From Plasmopara viticola (Eukaryota; Oomycota; Peronosporomycetes; Peronosporales; Peronosporaceae): a DNA stretch of 64,000 nucleotides. Positions 27,401-37,982 of the stretch are shown in pieces. How positions within the stretch are numbered: the first letter of the stretch is position 1; each line of letters starts with the position of its first letter. The notes beneath the pieces are model-generated. The model saw nothing but the letters and a program-made list of their open reading frames with translations, searched no databases and was not told the origin of the DNA. The position numbers were made by a program, and so were the translations under genes. The stretch is from the NCBI GenBank assembly GCA_001695595.3, contig MBPM02000065.1, positions 434,001 through 498,000 of the forward strand, read 5' to 3'.

Positions 27401-29657
27401 ATCAGCCGACTTAGCGACGAGAAGTCTGGAGAACGTCCGTCGAATTTTACACGCCTTGACCCACGAGAAAGCAGCCTGCAAAGCACGGGCTTTACAGGAA
27501 ATTTCGAGCCGTCGAGCTAGCAGTGTCGAGACTATAAATGAGCGAGAAATTGACACCGTACTAGCTCAGATAGATTCAGAATTTGCTAAGAAATTTAAGG
27601 AAGGCGAGAGTCTGGTGACGCAAAAGAACGAAGAGGACAAGCGTAAGGCTGAAAAACGCATCAAAGAGCAACACATGCGCGAAGTGGCTAACTTGTTGGC
27701 TCATTTTGAACCACAGTACAAGGCGGCGCTCGCCTACGCCACTGAAGCCGTTGCGCAAGCGCAGTCACTCCAGCACCAGCATTTTCAGCAACTGTCTGTA
27801 GTTGAGCGTGAAGCAGAAGATTTATTTGTTGAGCTTCGAGCTAGGTTGGAGCTTGAGACTGATGAACGTCGTCGTCAACTTGAAGCGGAGAAAAATGTGA
27901 GGATGGAACGTTTAAAGAAAGAAAAACAGGAACAGCTTGCACAAGTTGACACACAGTTGGCAGCTTCACTTACCGAAGAACGTACAGCAATGAATCAGTT
28001 GCTGGCTTCGAGGCTAGAAATGTCGTCTGTTAGCACGGCGAGGCAGCGCGAGGTGGTGGAGCAAGAGCAAGCAGATCAATTCTTGCGTTTGAGTTTGATG
28101 CTCGAAGGACGCAGCAAGCAGCAAAAAGCGCGAGTGCGAGCTCGGTTTGGGTACCAAAAGGCTTTAGTAGATGATGAATTTCGCCGAAAAGCCCAGGTCA
28201 TCGTCGCTGTCATGAATCAGCGACTTGTGCAAGAGAAGGCTGACCTACACCAAAAGCAGAAATTGCTTTTATCTTCTGTTAAGGCACCACAAATGAGTGA
28301 CCAAGGTCGTCTCCAGGACAACGCAGGTACTTTGCAGTCAACACTGACTGGAGAATTATTAAAACGTTTAGAAGATGCGATGGAAGAGCGCCTGACGAAA
28401 ATTGAAGCTTTATTTGCAGCTTTTAAGCACACTCACGAATCTATGCCATACGAGAAAGCTGGACTAGAAGCGGCTAAACCCAAAGAAGACAGTGTTGCTT
28501 ATCGCCACGCCGTAGCTGAGGCTGTGGTGGATGGCTGTCACTTTGAGAAGTGGCAATTTGTTGACAGGCAGAATCTGCTTGCTTCGTCTGCTTTTGGCGT
28601 TTTAGACGGGAGCGTTGTGAACGCTTCAAAGCTCGCACTAGTCCCCGCTGACCAACTTGACGATCGAATGCGTGCACGACAAGACTTTGCGAATTTGCTA
28701 CTTCAAACAGTGGCGACACTAGATGAACCTGTAGCAGTGCTAGCTGTCGTCAAACACTTCGGGCGTGGCAACCTGAGTACAATGGACTACGCGAGTTTCT
28801 TACCACACAAAGACCTCCATGCAACAGACACGCTTTACCTTTCACTTGCAGCACTTACAGAGCTGTCTACAGGACAGTTGGCCATTGTGGTTCTGCATGC
28901 GCTAGCACAGGCTCGCGCAAACACCACAGATTTGACCGAACCGCAGTTTATCTCGCACGTATATAGCCTCATGGTGTGTTGCTATCAAGGCCTATTCATG
29001 CACATAACTCAACAGCGTAAAGCAACTTTGGCGGCAACGCCTTCAACTTCAACTGTTTCAAGGAAACTAGATGACGCAGGCAAAACAATCAAAATTCTTG
29101 ACTGTGGTTATCGATGGCAAGCACGGCTTTCGGAAGTGGATAGCTTCTTGACACAAATTGGTGCTTCACCGACGAACTTTAGGATCCAGCGGTCACAGAG
29201 TGATAGATTGAGGCTGCACTCAAAGCAAAGAGGAGACAAATCAGGGGAGGCATCTTTCCATGTGAGTGCGCAACAGTGGCAACACGAAGATGTTCAGATC
29301 CAACAGGAGAAGCTAGACACGGCCGAGAAGCTGTATCTACGGGTGCTGCGCCAGCACGAACAGAAAACACAAACTGTAGAGTACTGGCAGGATATGCTAG
29401 CTGAGCAGCGAGATGCTGATTACAAACAGGACGTGTTTGATGATGACAACGAGGAAAAAAAAGGAAGAGCTTATACAGAAAAGCCGAACGCGACCGAGCG
29501 GCAGCAAGTACGCGAGACTCGAACGCAAGAAGCTAAAAGCGAGTTAGTTCGAGCCTTGCAGGCGGTAGATGCTACTCGTAACGAGCGAGACGAGCTTTTC
29601 GCTCAATGCCAGCAACTTCGTGATCAGCTTAACATTCTTCGAGGTAGTAGCATGTAA
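6466..29657 (+). CDS. Giant GCC2/GCC3-repeat transmembrane coiled-coil protein
   Basis: Three exons: 6466-8913, 8984-10792 and 10863-29657. Both introns are 70 nt, phase 0, with GTACNN donors; the first has a TACTAAT branch. The product is about 7,683 residues. Residues 1-24 form a signal peptide (hydrophobic core, then INA|AD). Residues about 25-300 look like beta-sandwich units and about 305-530 Calx-beta-like. From about 540 to 3,500 the protein is a long run of Cys-rich repeats of the form CPAGYYCP...C..GTYS, typical of the GCC2/GCC3 (ephrin-receptor-like) family. About 3,560-3,790 is a non-repeat juxtamembrane region ending in a cupredoxin-like stretch (FTEPGTYVFGNS). One transmembrane helix lies at about 3,802-3,825 (DNA 18009-18080). 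The remaining 3,850 residues are almost all charged coiled coil. Topology is inferred: N-terminus outside, coiled coil in the cytoplasm. A role at the zoospore or cyst surface, or in anchoring a membrane to cytoskeleton, is speculation. Confidence 0.85.
18009..18080 (+). other. Single transmembrane helix of the giant protein
   Basis: About 24 hydrophobic residues (ALIFWLLGGLFGTVVAVIGG and onward) flanked by SAKRRTQG before and YYFRAKSW after. It is the only long hydrophobic segment after the signal peptide. It separates the Cys-rich part from the coiled coil, where the Cys content drops sharply. Basic residues occur on both sides, so the orientation rests on the signal peptide and the Cys distribution. 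Confidence 0.85.
21841..27040 (+). repeat. Recurring basic-helix motif in the coiled coil
   Basis: Within the coiled coil (residues about 5,080-6,810) a motif close to RQE-x2-L-x2-RLAxRKxxR recurs at irregular spacing of about 100-300 residues. Examples: RLKQRLAQRCEQQ (21856), LHQRLQQRHRDK (22737), LHDKLRHKRDQRR (24370), LKQRLAAKQLRH (25285), LRDRLAKKKAAR (25630), LADRLAEKKNKR (25974), LQERIARRKEKR (26200), LQQRIAQRRTRK (26560) and LKSRIAAKKTRK (26992). Each is preceded by an acidic/Gln-rich stretch. The copies differ at the DNA level, so this is an old protein-level repeat and not a recent tandem duplication. Confidence 0.75.
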
Positions 29658-29967
29658 GGTAGAACAGATGCATGTTGGGAACAAGATTTGTTTCTTGTAG
29701 AAGCTCAATGCCGAGTTCAGGTGTGGTAGGTGCATTTCTAAGCCAATAATAGGATATTAAAAAACAAAGTGGTGAACGTGAAAACATCACGCAGTGTGAG
29801 TTCGAGAAGGAAAGGCACGAACGTGGAGCAAGATTTGGTAGCGCTGAGGTGTCTACAACCAGGCTTTTTTAACACAACAAAATCCTCTCGAATTACATTC
29901 ATCTGCCTTTAAACCTTCGCTCCTGCCTCGTTGCCCCACAGATCAGTTGTGACAGGACGGCCGAACC
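29658..29967. other. Intergenic region
   Basis: 310 bp between the stop codon of the giant gene and the start of the PWWP-PHD gene, transcribed in the same direction. No coding or RNA feature seen. Confidence 0.6.
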
Positions 29968-32900
29968 ATGGCCAAGGAACGAATTAGCTCAGTAGAGCTA
30001 GCGCAGCGCAAAGAAGAGTATTATGGTAAGCAAAAGGGAAAATAGTTCAAAGCTCGACTTGAGCAAAAGTGACTTACACTGAGTAGAAGTGTTAGCAACC
30101 AGTGACAACTCACTCCAAGACGTGCTCAACCAGAGGGGCGGACTAGTACTTGCCCGCGTTGGACGCTATCAGCCTTGGCCAGCAAGGGTAAGCTGATTTG
30201 TCCTGGTAGACTGGTAGCTGACAGTGTACTAAACGGCTTGCAGTTTAGTGAGCCGGGGGAATTTGCCAAGATGGCGAGGTATCGGGCCAAGAAGGGCCAG
30301 GCATGCGTCTATTTTTTTGGCAGTAGAAACTAGTACGTACTATGAGCAATTGTTACGATGAGTTGCAATTTAACGCGCTGCTTGGTACCCTTACAGTGGA
30401 TGGGTATCGAAATCGTCCATTCAACCATTTCCTGAAGACCTGACAACGCTTACCGCGTCAACGAAGTACAATCAACAGCACATTCAAGAAGCGTTGGACG
30501 AAGCTAAGCTGGTCATGGATGTGACGGATGAAACAGGCAAGCGCTTTTACGACCGCATGTAAGGTGTTGTTGCTTAACAGTCATTAAGTTGCTTTTGGTA
30601 ACACGCTTTACTTTTATCTAGCATGGAACGCAAAGAGGAGGTAGTTGATCTTCCTTGTGAACGCTGTAACCGAGTCGACGACCATTACTCGCTTTTGATT
30701 TTGTGTGACGGAAAAAATTGCAAGCGTGAGTATCACATGAACTGTTTGAATCCTCCTTTGGAGTCAGTTCCACCTGGAGAGTGGTTTTGCCCTGATTGCG
30801 AAAGGGATCGTGAAAAGGATCGCGAGAAGGAGCCTCAAAGGCGCACTAAGACAGAACCGGTGGATACTCGTGATTACAGTGTAAATGCAATGAATGGGAT
30901 CAATGGTATCTTGTCGTTAGGGAAGACTTCCTCGCTGAAAAAGACGAAGAAGTACAAGTATAAGAATAACTCTAGAGATGGCATAGTAAAGCGTCGCTTG
31001 CCCTCTGTTTCCCCAGACAGATCCGTTGGCTCAGTAAAAAAATTGCGAGGTCGTCCTTCTTCGTCAAGGGAAATCTCGCCCCCATCTATAAAAGACGCAT
31101 TGGTGCCAAAAAAGTTAGACGGAAGGAAAAAAAAACCATCCCACATTTCGAATACGAGTTGCAGAGCTCAGCTCTTGTCCGATCAGGACAGCGGTGCAGT
31201 TGGCGGTGAAGCACGGTCGGAGGAAAAATGTTTGGTTTGCGGTTTTGGAGGAGAGCTGATTGTGTGCGAGTTTACCGGGTGTACAAAGGTCTACCATCAA
31301 TTTTGTCTGGGAACGTATGCGTTTTCAAAGGATGAAGACGCGACGTGGTTTTGCCCTCGACACACATGTGCGATGACAGGAGAAAGGGAAGCATGTGAAG
31401 ACGCTGAAAAGGCGACTAGTAAACTGAAGCATGCATCTCCACGCAAGACCGTTGTGAGAAAATTGCTGTGGAAGTGCAACGAATGCCCACTTGCGATTTC
31501 GGATGAAGCCATGCCCCAGGTACAGTTATTTAAATTTATCTATTTTTGCACAGATACTGACCTGTTAGTATATCGCTAGCTACCACATGGACAGATATTC
31601 TCGAAAAGAGCTCGGATATTCTTGTGCCCTTATTGCTACCTAAATGCACCTCCTAAAGTCCAGCTTGCCAAAATTCTTGAAAGAATATGGTCGACACTGG
31701 CCACAAATCGACAGGGGATGCCATTTTGCGGTCCTTTACTGTGCGGAGTCGAGTCGATAGATGACCAGCCAAAGGAATGTCCAATGCGTATGGATTTATT
31801 TAAAATACTTGCGCGGATTCGCCGGCTGGAATATGAAGAATCTGCCATGTTTTCGAGAGATATCGATGAGGTGGTAGCCAATGCACTTGATCTCATTGCA
31901 AACCGGTCATTACCGTTAATGGAAGCAGCAAAAACGCTGACGGTCATTCGCAACCAGCAGTTTTCCATCCACCAGCCGAAACTTATTTTTTTGGACAACA
32001 AGATACGACGCGCACAAATTGCTCACAAGGATGGGCAGGACGGTAAAGGTGATTCAATTACACAATGGCCACTTCGTTGGCGGCAGGAATGTGGCCCCTT
32101 CGAAGACAAGTATTATGCTCGATTGGAAGCCAAATCACTTGATGAGTGGACAGCATTTGTGTCAGCAGCTCCCTTATTCGTCAATGGGGACGACTTTGAG
32201 AGTCGTAAAGTCGCTGGCGCGTACATTAGTGACGAGTTAAGTGGTAGTGAAGATGCCCCACAGCGACACTCTGGCTTAATTGAGAGCAGAAGCCCATCAT
32301 TAGGTTTCGCAAATGAGACGTCTAATTTTCCAACGGCAACACGGACGGAGCCCGTTCTTAGCTTGTCGGAAGGAACGGATGTAATGCTCGCACTCGGAGA
32401 GCTGGCCCGACCGGAATTCGGTAATCGAAAACGTAAAGTAGGTGGTGAACAAGCGAAAGAATTGGACAATTTGGATGCACGAGAATTTTTTCTGTCTCCA
32501 TCTACTAGCGAGATGCAGCACATGTTTACTCAGCAATCCACCCTTCTCCGGGGCGCTTTAGAAGCGCACTCGACACTGCAACGGTCGTGGCTTATCAGCC
32601 AACAGGATATGCTCGGCTTGGGAGGAAACAATGGGTTTTCTGTTGGTGAAGGCCGCCTTGCAGCTGAGCTTCGACTGGCAAATAAGGTAGCCGCTTTTGA
32701 ATTAAACTGTCGTAAATTTCGTTATATTACAGCTAACGTGAATGCACGATATTTAGAATTTAAGACAGCGACTACGAAATAAGGACAAACTAGTTGATCA
32801 ACTTACTTCGGACCACATGGCCTTGCGCGCTGAAGTAATTAATTTGCAGAAGGAATTGTCGCAAAGCAAGGTACTGAATGTGTTAGTGTGAAAGTGGTTT

Positions 32901-33089
32901 TAAAGTCATTTTCACTTAGACTTTGTTGCCGCACAGGCGCATGCTCGCGAGTTGGGAGAGCGTATAGCCGTTGTCCAAGGAGCCATTGAAGGCCGAATTG
33001 GCTCTCGCCAGGAATACCTGGATTCTGATCTGAATGGAGGTGCTGAAGCTAGGCCTGATCGAAGCACGGACGAGGAACATTTTTTTTAG
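29968..33089 (+). CDS. PWWP-PHD-PHD chromatin reader protein (8 exons)
   Basis: Hand-spliced exons: 29968-30025, 30090-30187, 30244-30332, 30397-30558, 30622-31519, 31580-32686, 32757-32870, 32937-33089. All junctions keep phase, giving 892 residues. Residues about 36-93 form a PWWP domain (LVLARVGRYQPWPAR ... CVYFFGSRNYGWV). Residues about 147-193 are a canonical C4HC3 PHD finger (CERC, CDG, YHMNC, WFCPDC). A basic, Ser/Pro-rich linker follows. A second PHD-like finger lies at about 339-385 (CLVCGFGGELIVC, YHQFC, WFCPRHTC), of the type seen in NSD and related proteins. Two further CxxC pairs are joined only after splicing (WKCNEC and FLCPYC). The C-terminus is a short coiled coil made by the last three exons. 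PWWP and PHD modules bind methylated histone H3. There is no SET or acetyltransferase domain, so it is probably a reader or scaffold subunit in the nucleus. Confidence 0.85.
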
Positions 33090-33325
33090 TAAGCCTTCCA
33101 TCACAGATGGTGTTATCTTCCTGGTGACAAATAGTTGTCGAAGTAAGTTTATCGAGCGTCTAAGATTTCCATATCGATAAGGAACAACTGCAGGGGTTCC
33201 AGCCGTAAATAATGGCGCAAATCATGTCTTGCAAATAGACAATGTCGTAATCACGCTGCAAACTTTTGCTGCTATAAATGAAATACTCTATTGTGTGTGC
33301 TTGGAGAAAAACACTTCGTAGTTTT

Positions 33326-34771
33326 TTATGATGTTTCCGTATACTCAAACAAGATATCTTGCTTGGTTGCGGACGCCGTCACGTTCCATAATTCCGATGA
33401 ATACATCACTGGTTCCGTTAGTGGCATTATGAGAAGGGAGAAGCCATAGATGCCGAGGAAGTATGTCCCGAGCAACACTGTAACATGTAAAATCGACGCA
33501 TGCACGCAAAATATGATTCGTCAGTCGAATGGTTGTTGTTTGCAAATGAGACCAACTCACCTAATCGATAGGGGTGCAATGGACTTTCGGGATTAAAAAA
33601 AGTAAGATCAGGAAACCCCATAATGTTGCAGAATACATGCACCAGAAAAATTGACGCAAAATGCCCTGGAAATTTCAAGGGCCGTCCAACACGAGAACGT
33701 GGGCAAAAGCAATGATACCAAGGTAACGACAGAACATCACTAATGATCCCACCTGTTCTCAAAAAAATGAAGGTAGCGTAGGCTCCGAACAAGGACGTGT
33801 ACAAAAGTTGAAAGCCTGCATAAAGTCACGTAACAACCGACACTATACTCAGATCCAATATGGGCATCGCGTACCAACAATTAGAGCCGCATCTTTGAAA
33901 GACCTTCCGTGTCGAATATACTCCATGAAGTGGTGCAAGTGAGCTTGTTACAAAATCACAAGACTGAGACTTCGTCCCAACAAGACAATCATTGCAGCTT
34001 CGCATGTCGCACCTGCTCCAAACATCAGCGGACTGCCTACAATTATCTGCTTGACAGTAAATTGGGCGCACACGAGCAGCGGGACCATGCAGCTCCGAAA
34101 CACAAATTCTTCTGTCAACGGTCCCTACAAGTTTTCAATAAATGGCGTGAATCTACGTTTGTATCACCTTTTCGTCCTAATCGTTTTTTCTCACATACCA
34201 ATACATAAGTACGCAGTGACGGCAACCTGTCATGTGTTATAGAGTAATACAGTGCTGAGTTCTTGATCGCAAACCAAAATCTGTTGAAGCGGAACTGCTT
34301 GGACACGTTAAGCAGTCGCAACGCGTTGGCACAAAGCGATCCTGTAAATAGCACAGACGTCACGAAAAGTGGCATAATGACTGCCTGCACCAAGCCTTCC
34401 TGTCGGATGCCGAGCCACTGCGCGAATGACATGCTGGTATCATCCTGCAGTAAACATATAAGCTTTGCATCTCTGTTTACAACGCCAATATACTAGCTTA
34501 CATGGTCATAGAAGACTGCTAACACAAACGGGCAAATGGCACAGAAAATGCAAATAAGCAAGAAGCGCGCCAGGATCTACAGCAATCCAGATATAAGCAA
34601 GTGGCAGAATAGCACTGTATGGAGCGACAAGGCTGCGCAACAAACGTGGGTTGGGTGGTCACGCGGAAGCCGCCGGATTGCGTGGGGAACTGTGTATAGC
34701 ACACCGACATATGCTGCGGCCATACAAGAGCATGCAATGATGGCCGTCGTAGCGGTCACGCTGAATCGCAT
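33326..34771 (-). CDS. RCE1: CAAX prenyl protease 2 (RCE1-type), 8 exons
   Basis: Minus-strand exons 34771-34646, 34576-34502, 34444-34199, 34124-34013, 33943-33875, 33815-33753, 33665-33561 and 33477-33326; introns 57-87 nt; all phases consistent; 315 residues against about 330 for the human enzyme. It removes the last three residues of prenylated CAAX proteins such as Ras and Rho in the ER membrane. The catalytic set is complete: E154/E155 with R159 in GPLTEEFVFR, H188/H190/H191 in FGAAHLHH, and H240 and N244 in HVFCN. The family signatures RDHPTH near the N-terminus, LFGAYATFIFLRTG and NIMGFPD are also present, as are several hydrophobic helices. It starts 43 bp from the divergent AAMP gene and is convergent with the PWWP-PHD gene. 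Confidence 0.92.
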
Positions 34772-34814
34772 CTTGATTGCTTAAGTATGACGCGGGGCCT
34801 GATGTTTTTAACGA
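34772..34814. promoter_or_regulatory. Very short divergent promoter, RCE1 / AAMP
   Basis: Only 43 bp separate the two start codons (minus ATG at 34771, plus ATG at 34815). Both genes must therefore either share one core promoter or have transcription starts inside each other's 5' end. I see no TATA box; the region is too short to define elements by eye. Confidence 0.6.
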
Positions 34815-36578
34815 ATGAAAACAAACGATGCGGCCCAGAAAAGTACCCAATCATTTGTTGAAAAGCTTCAAACTATGGACGATCAACCCGAAAGGAATGG
34901 AATTGAGGTCATCATGGCCGACGAGATAGCCCAGGAATTTGAAATTGGAGAAGCGCCGCAAGGTGTGTCGAAAATGGTTATTACCTGGTAGTGAGTGAGC
35001 TTGACGCTTATAGGCTTTGACATTGTTGCGGCAATTGGGCAGATGACGACGACGAGGCCATGGAGGACGAAGACGACGAGGAAATAAACTTTGCTAAGGA
35101 TGCCAATGTACGCGATGATGCTTTAATGGTACGAACATTTGTAGCACGAAGATGTAGATAAGTGAAATTGATGTGATGGCATCCGCGTCTAAGGTCTTTA
35201 ACAAACACTCGGGTCCAGTCTACTCCATTAAGGTGAATCCGGTAGACCCGCGCATCGTCATTACGGGTGGAGGCGATGATGTGGGTGTCATTTGGAATCA
35301 TGTAGATGGTAACGTGCTGCACGTACTATCGGGTCACCAGGACTCGGTGGTGAACGTTGGCTTTAACTTTGACGGCAAGTATGCGGCCACTGGAGGCTAC
35401 GACGGCGTTGTCAAAGTATGGGATGTCGCCACGGGGAACCTGATAAAAAATCTTGAGGGTCCTTCAGAAGAGGTTGAGTGGGTGTGTTGGCATAAGAAAG
35501 GCAACGTGGTGCTGGCTGGATCAGGCGATGGCACCGTTTGGATGTGGCTCGCTACGACTGGTGAGTGCATGCATGTGTTTGCAGGACATGAGGGCGGTGT
35601 TACGTGCGGATTGTTTACAAAGTCTGGAAAGGTGTGCAAATCATTTCGTGCTAAATTGAGCTAATCTGTAGAGTGTTGACAGGTGTAGTTTTCGTAGATG
35701 ATCGTTACTGGAAGCACTGACTCCACTGTGCGTGTGTGGGATCCAAAGTCTGGTAAATGCAGCCATGTTTTTAGAGGGTGCGTATGTTTTTTAAGTCTGG
35801 ATAAAGCCCTACCTAACCAGAGGTCGTAAACGAGCAGACACGGTTTTCATGAAGGCCCTGTGACATTCCTAGCTTGTCACCCAAGCGTACGTTAGAAGAA
35901 GAGAGGGCGCTTGTTCATTAAATGACTGATTGTGGATTGTTGTGTAAATTGTAGCAACCACTGATGCTCTCGGGCTCGCAAGATGGCACTACTCGGATTA
36001 TTCAACTGCAGACCAAGAGTGTGCTGGCCACACTCTCGCACGATAATGTTGACCCGAGCGTCGCCGGAACTGTTAATGATATGACAGTTTCGACAGAGAA
36101 CTCGGTAGAGTGGTACGTGGATTCCCTAGACAGTTGTAGACAAGCATTCAACTCATGAGGCGCGTCTGTAGTGGCGGGTTTTGCAACACAATGAACTGGG
36201 CGGCTACAGGCTGCCTCGGTGGATACTTGCGTATCTGGGATTGGCAACTTATCACGTAAGTTATGTGCTGACTTTTAACATGTTATGTGTGCTAATCAAA
36301 TGCTGATTGTGAGGCAGTGCCGCCATGTTTGCCGCCATCCCGCTGGTGTGATCAAGCTGTTGTGGCATCCTACGCAACAGATCGTGTACGCTTGCACGGT
36401 AGAGGGTTTAGTTTACGTGTGGGATGCCCGGACAGGGCAACTACTTAAGACGCTGGCTGGCCACACGGATATGGTGCTCGATATGACCTTCGTCCCTGCC
36501 TTTGCAAGTAATTCTGTCGCTGGACTTCTCACCGCCAGTGACGATGAGTCGGTGCGGCTCTATCAAGTTGATAATTAG
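34815..36578 (+). CDS. AAMP: WD40 protein of the AAMP/Sqt1 family (8 exons)
   Basis: Exons 34815-34962, 35043-35107, 35158-35631, 35698-35777, 35838-35886, 35955-36112, 36172-36255 and 36314-36578 join in phase to 440 residues. An acidic N-terminal stretch (DDDDEAMEDEDDEE, about residues 50-65) precedes a WD40 propeller of about seven to eight blades; clear blades include HSGPVYSIKV, GHQDSVVNVGF, GPSEEVEWVCWH, GHEGGVTCGLF and GHTDMVLDMTF with WDVATG, WDPKSG and WDARTG ends. The acidic head plus this blade pattern is that of AAMP and yeast Sqt1, the chaperone that loads ribosomal protein uL16 onto the 60S subunit. The function is inferred from the family. The second intron (50 nt, GTACGC donor) is the least certain junction; a 29-nt alternative also keeps phase but would be unusually short. 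Confidence 0.87.
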
Positions 36579-36744
36579 GCAGAAGTGATTAGCGAGTGCT
36601 GAACCATAATTGCGACCCTGTATGTCTTTAAGTCAAATGCCCTTAAAGCTTGAAGTCGCTTTGAGCGTGTAATGCACGAAAAGCGGTATACTTGTGTAAT
36701 TGCATAAATGCAGATCTCTATGAACTCGATTAAAACGACGTAAG

Positions 36745-37718
36745 TTACGCCTCATACAATCTGCAAGAGAAATAACATATTAAGCTTAATGAGCCCAGGC
36801 AAGTACAGACTATTCCTTCCCAAATAAACGTACACTTCGTTCTGAAAACTGGATCCACTAGCCGCAGCGTCAGCGTGCGACTGATACTTAAGTACCTCAT
36901 TCTTGCCAAGGTCAACAAGTGCTTGGCGAAAACCACGTCCAATGGTTTTTTGGCGGTCTTCAGCATTAGCTGTTGCGCTCCAAATGGCAATGCGGTCCTG
37001 CGCCTTGCGCACACTCACTACAGCGCCGCAGATGTCATCCTCGTCTTGCAGCGTCTCTCCAATTAGCGAAAGCATCTGAAATGGGCCCAAACGATTAAAT
37101 TAGTTAAATACACTAATTAAGCTTGAAAAAATTCAATGCAGCGTGCAACGGACCACGTAAAGCCAGCACTCATCTAGTCGTGCTTTTCGAGAGCGAGGAT
37201 TGGTAAAAATCCACTTGCCACCCTTTGCATTAATAGGGTCTTCCCACATAGGTCGTATGCCTTCCTTGAACAAGTGGTAATTGCTGCCAATTGAGAGCTT
37301 TGTAGGCACCAAAATGTTATTGTACAGGCTGCGCCGGTTGCAAGAAAAATATCTATTATCAACACCGCTCTACAAACTTTGCATGCTAAATCAATATACA
37401 TTTGACGTACCACCAAAAATCCTCCACCGTGTCAAACGTGTAAACGTTCTTAAGGTTTTCCTCCCAAGATTCGGTCGAGTGACGTTTCTTAGGATTGTCG
37501 TACCACAAAACCCACCGATTTTGCAATGGGTGCTGCTCACATATAGTTGAATGATGCGGTCAGATACATAATGTTCTCCAGCGAGTAATTTACATTCGAA
37601 GTACCTTAGCAGCCGTGTCGCTCACGGTAGCGGAAACAGCGATTGTCGTCTCCTCCATAGCCTTCTTCTCCTCTGTTACGGGCTGCTGGGGCTCCTTAAC
37701 GATCTTGTGCTCGCTCAT
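36745..37718 (-). CDS. EIF4E: Cap-binding translation factor eIF4E (5 exons)
   Basis: Minus-strand exons 37718-37605, 37532-37411, 37328-37154, 37075-36834 and a 16-nt terminal exon 36760-36745; introns 72-82 nt; 222 residues in phase. It binds the mRNA 5' cap and recruits eIF4G. Key residues are present: W61 in STESWEENL and W107-E108 in RPMWEDP stack and hold the cap base; R160 and K161 in SVRKAQDRIAIW contact the phosphates; W169 follows. The eIF4G/4E-BP surface motif is FWCLYNNI (W78), and HPLQNRW opens the fold. The N-terminal 38 residues are variable, as usual. The last intron has a strong GTACGT donor and a CTTGCAG acceptor. Without it the frame would run on into LGRNSLYLPG, which is not eIF4E-like. 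Confidence 0.92.
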
Positions 37719-37982
37719 GCTGCTGACGCAGTTATATTTCAGTTAGTGGGTCGACGATTGCTTTGCAGGTGTCTCCGCCGCTGCGGTCAAAAACTTTCGA
37801 GGCTGCGATTACTGCGCCGGTGTTTTGGTTGGCTCAAAAGGGTATGGCTCTGCTATGCGTCTCAACATACGAGAATCACCTTGTTTGTCTTAATGATGGT
37901 AACCTAGTCCTACTTCACTTGATCTTTGTATTATAAGAAGTTTCCCTTTTATTCGCACCCGACTGTGCAGCTAGTCACCACT
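37719..37982. promoter_or_regulatory. Divergent intergenic region, eIF4E / RPGRIP1L-like
   Basis: 264 bp between divergent start codons. It should hold the promoters of both genes. No clear core motif was found by eye. Confidence 0.5.

Noticed and set aside
10911..29657. The long exon as a separate gene starting at the ATG at 10911
   Set aside because: The 70-nt intron before it is phase 0 with a good donor and acceptor, and the Cys-rich repeat continues in register across the junction. The exon also has no signal peptide of its own.
35108..35157. A 29-nt intron in AAMP with donor at 35129
   Set aside because: It keeps the frame, but is shorter than any other intron in the window; the 50-nt alternative with a GTACGC donor is preferred, though not certain.
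37707..37907. Plus-strand 66-codon Arg/Cys/Leu-rich frame between eIF4E and the RPGRIP1L-like gene
   Set aside because: It overlaps the start of eIF4E and the divergent promoter region and has no recognisable feature.
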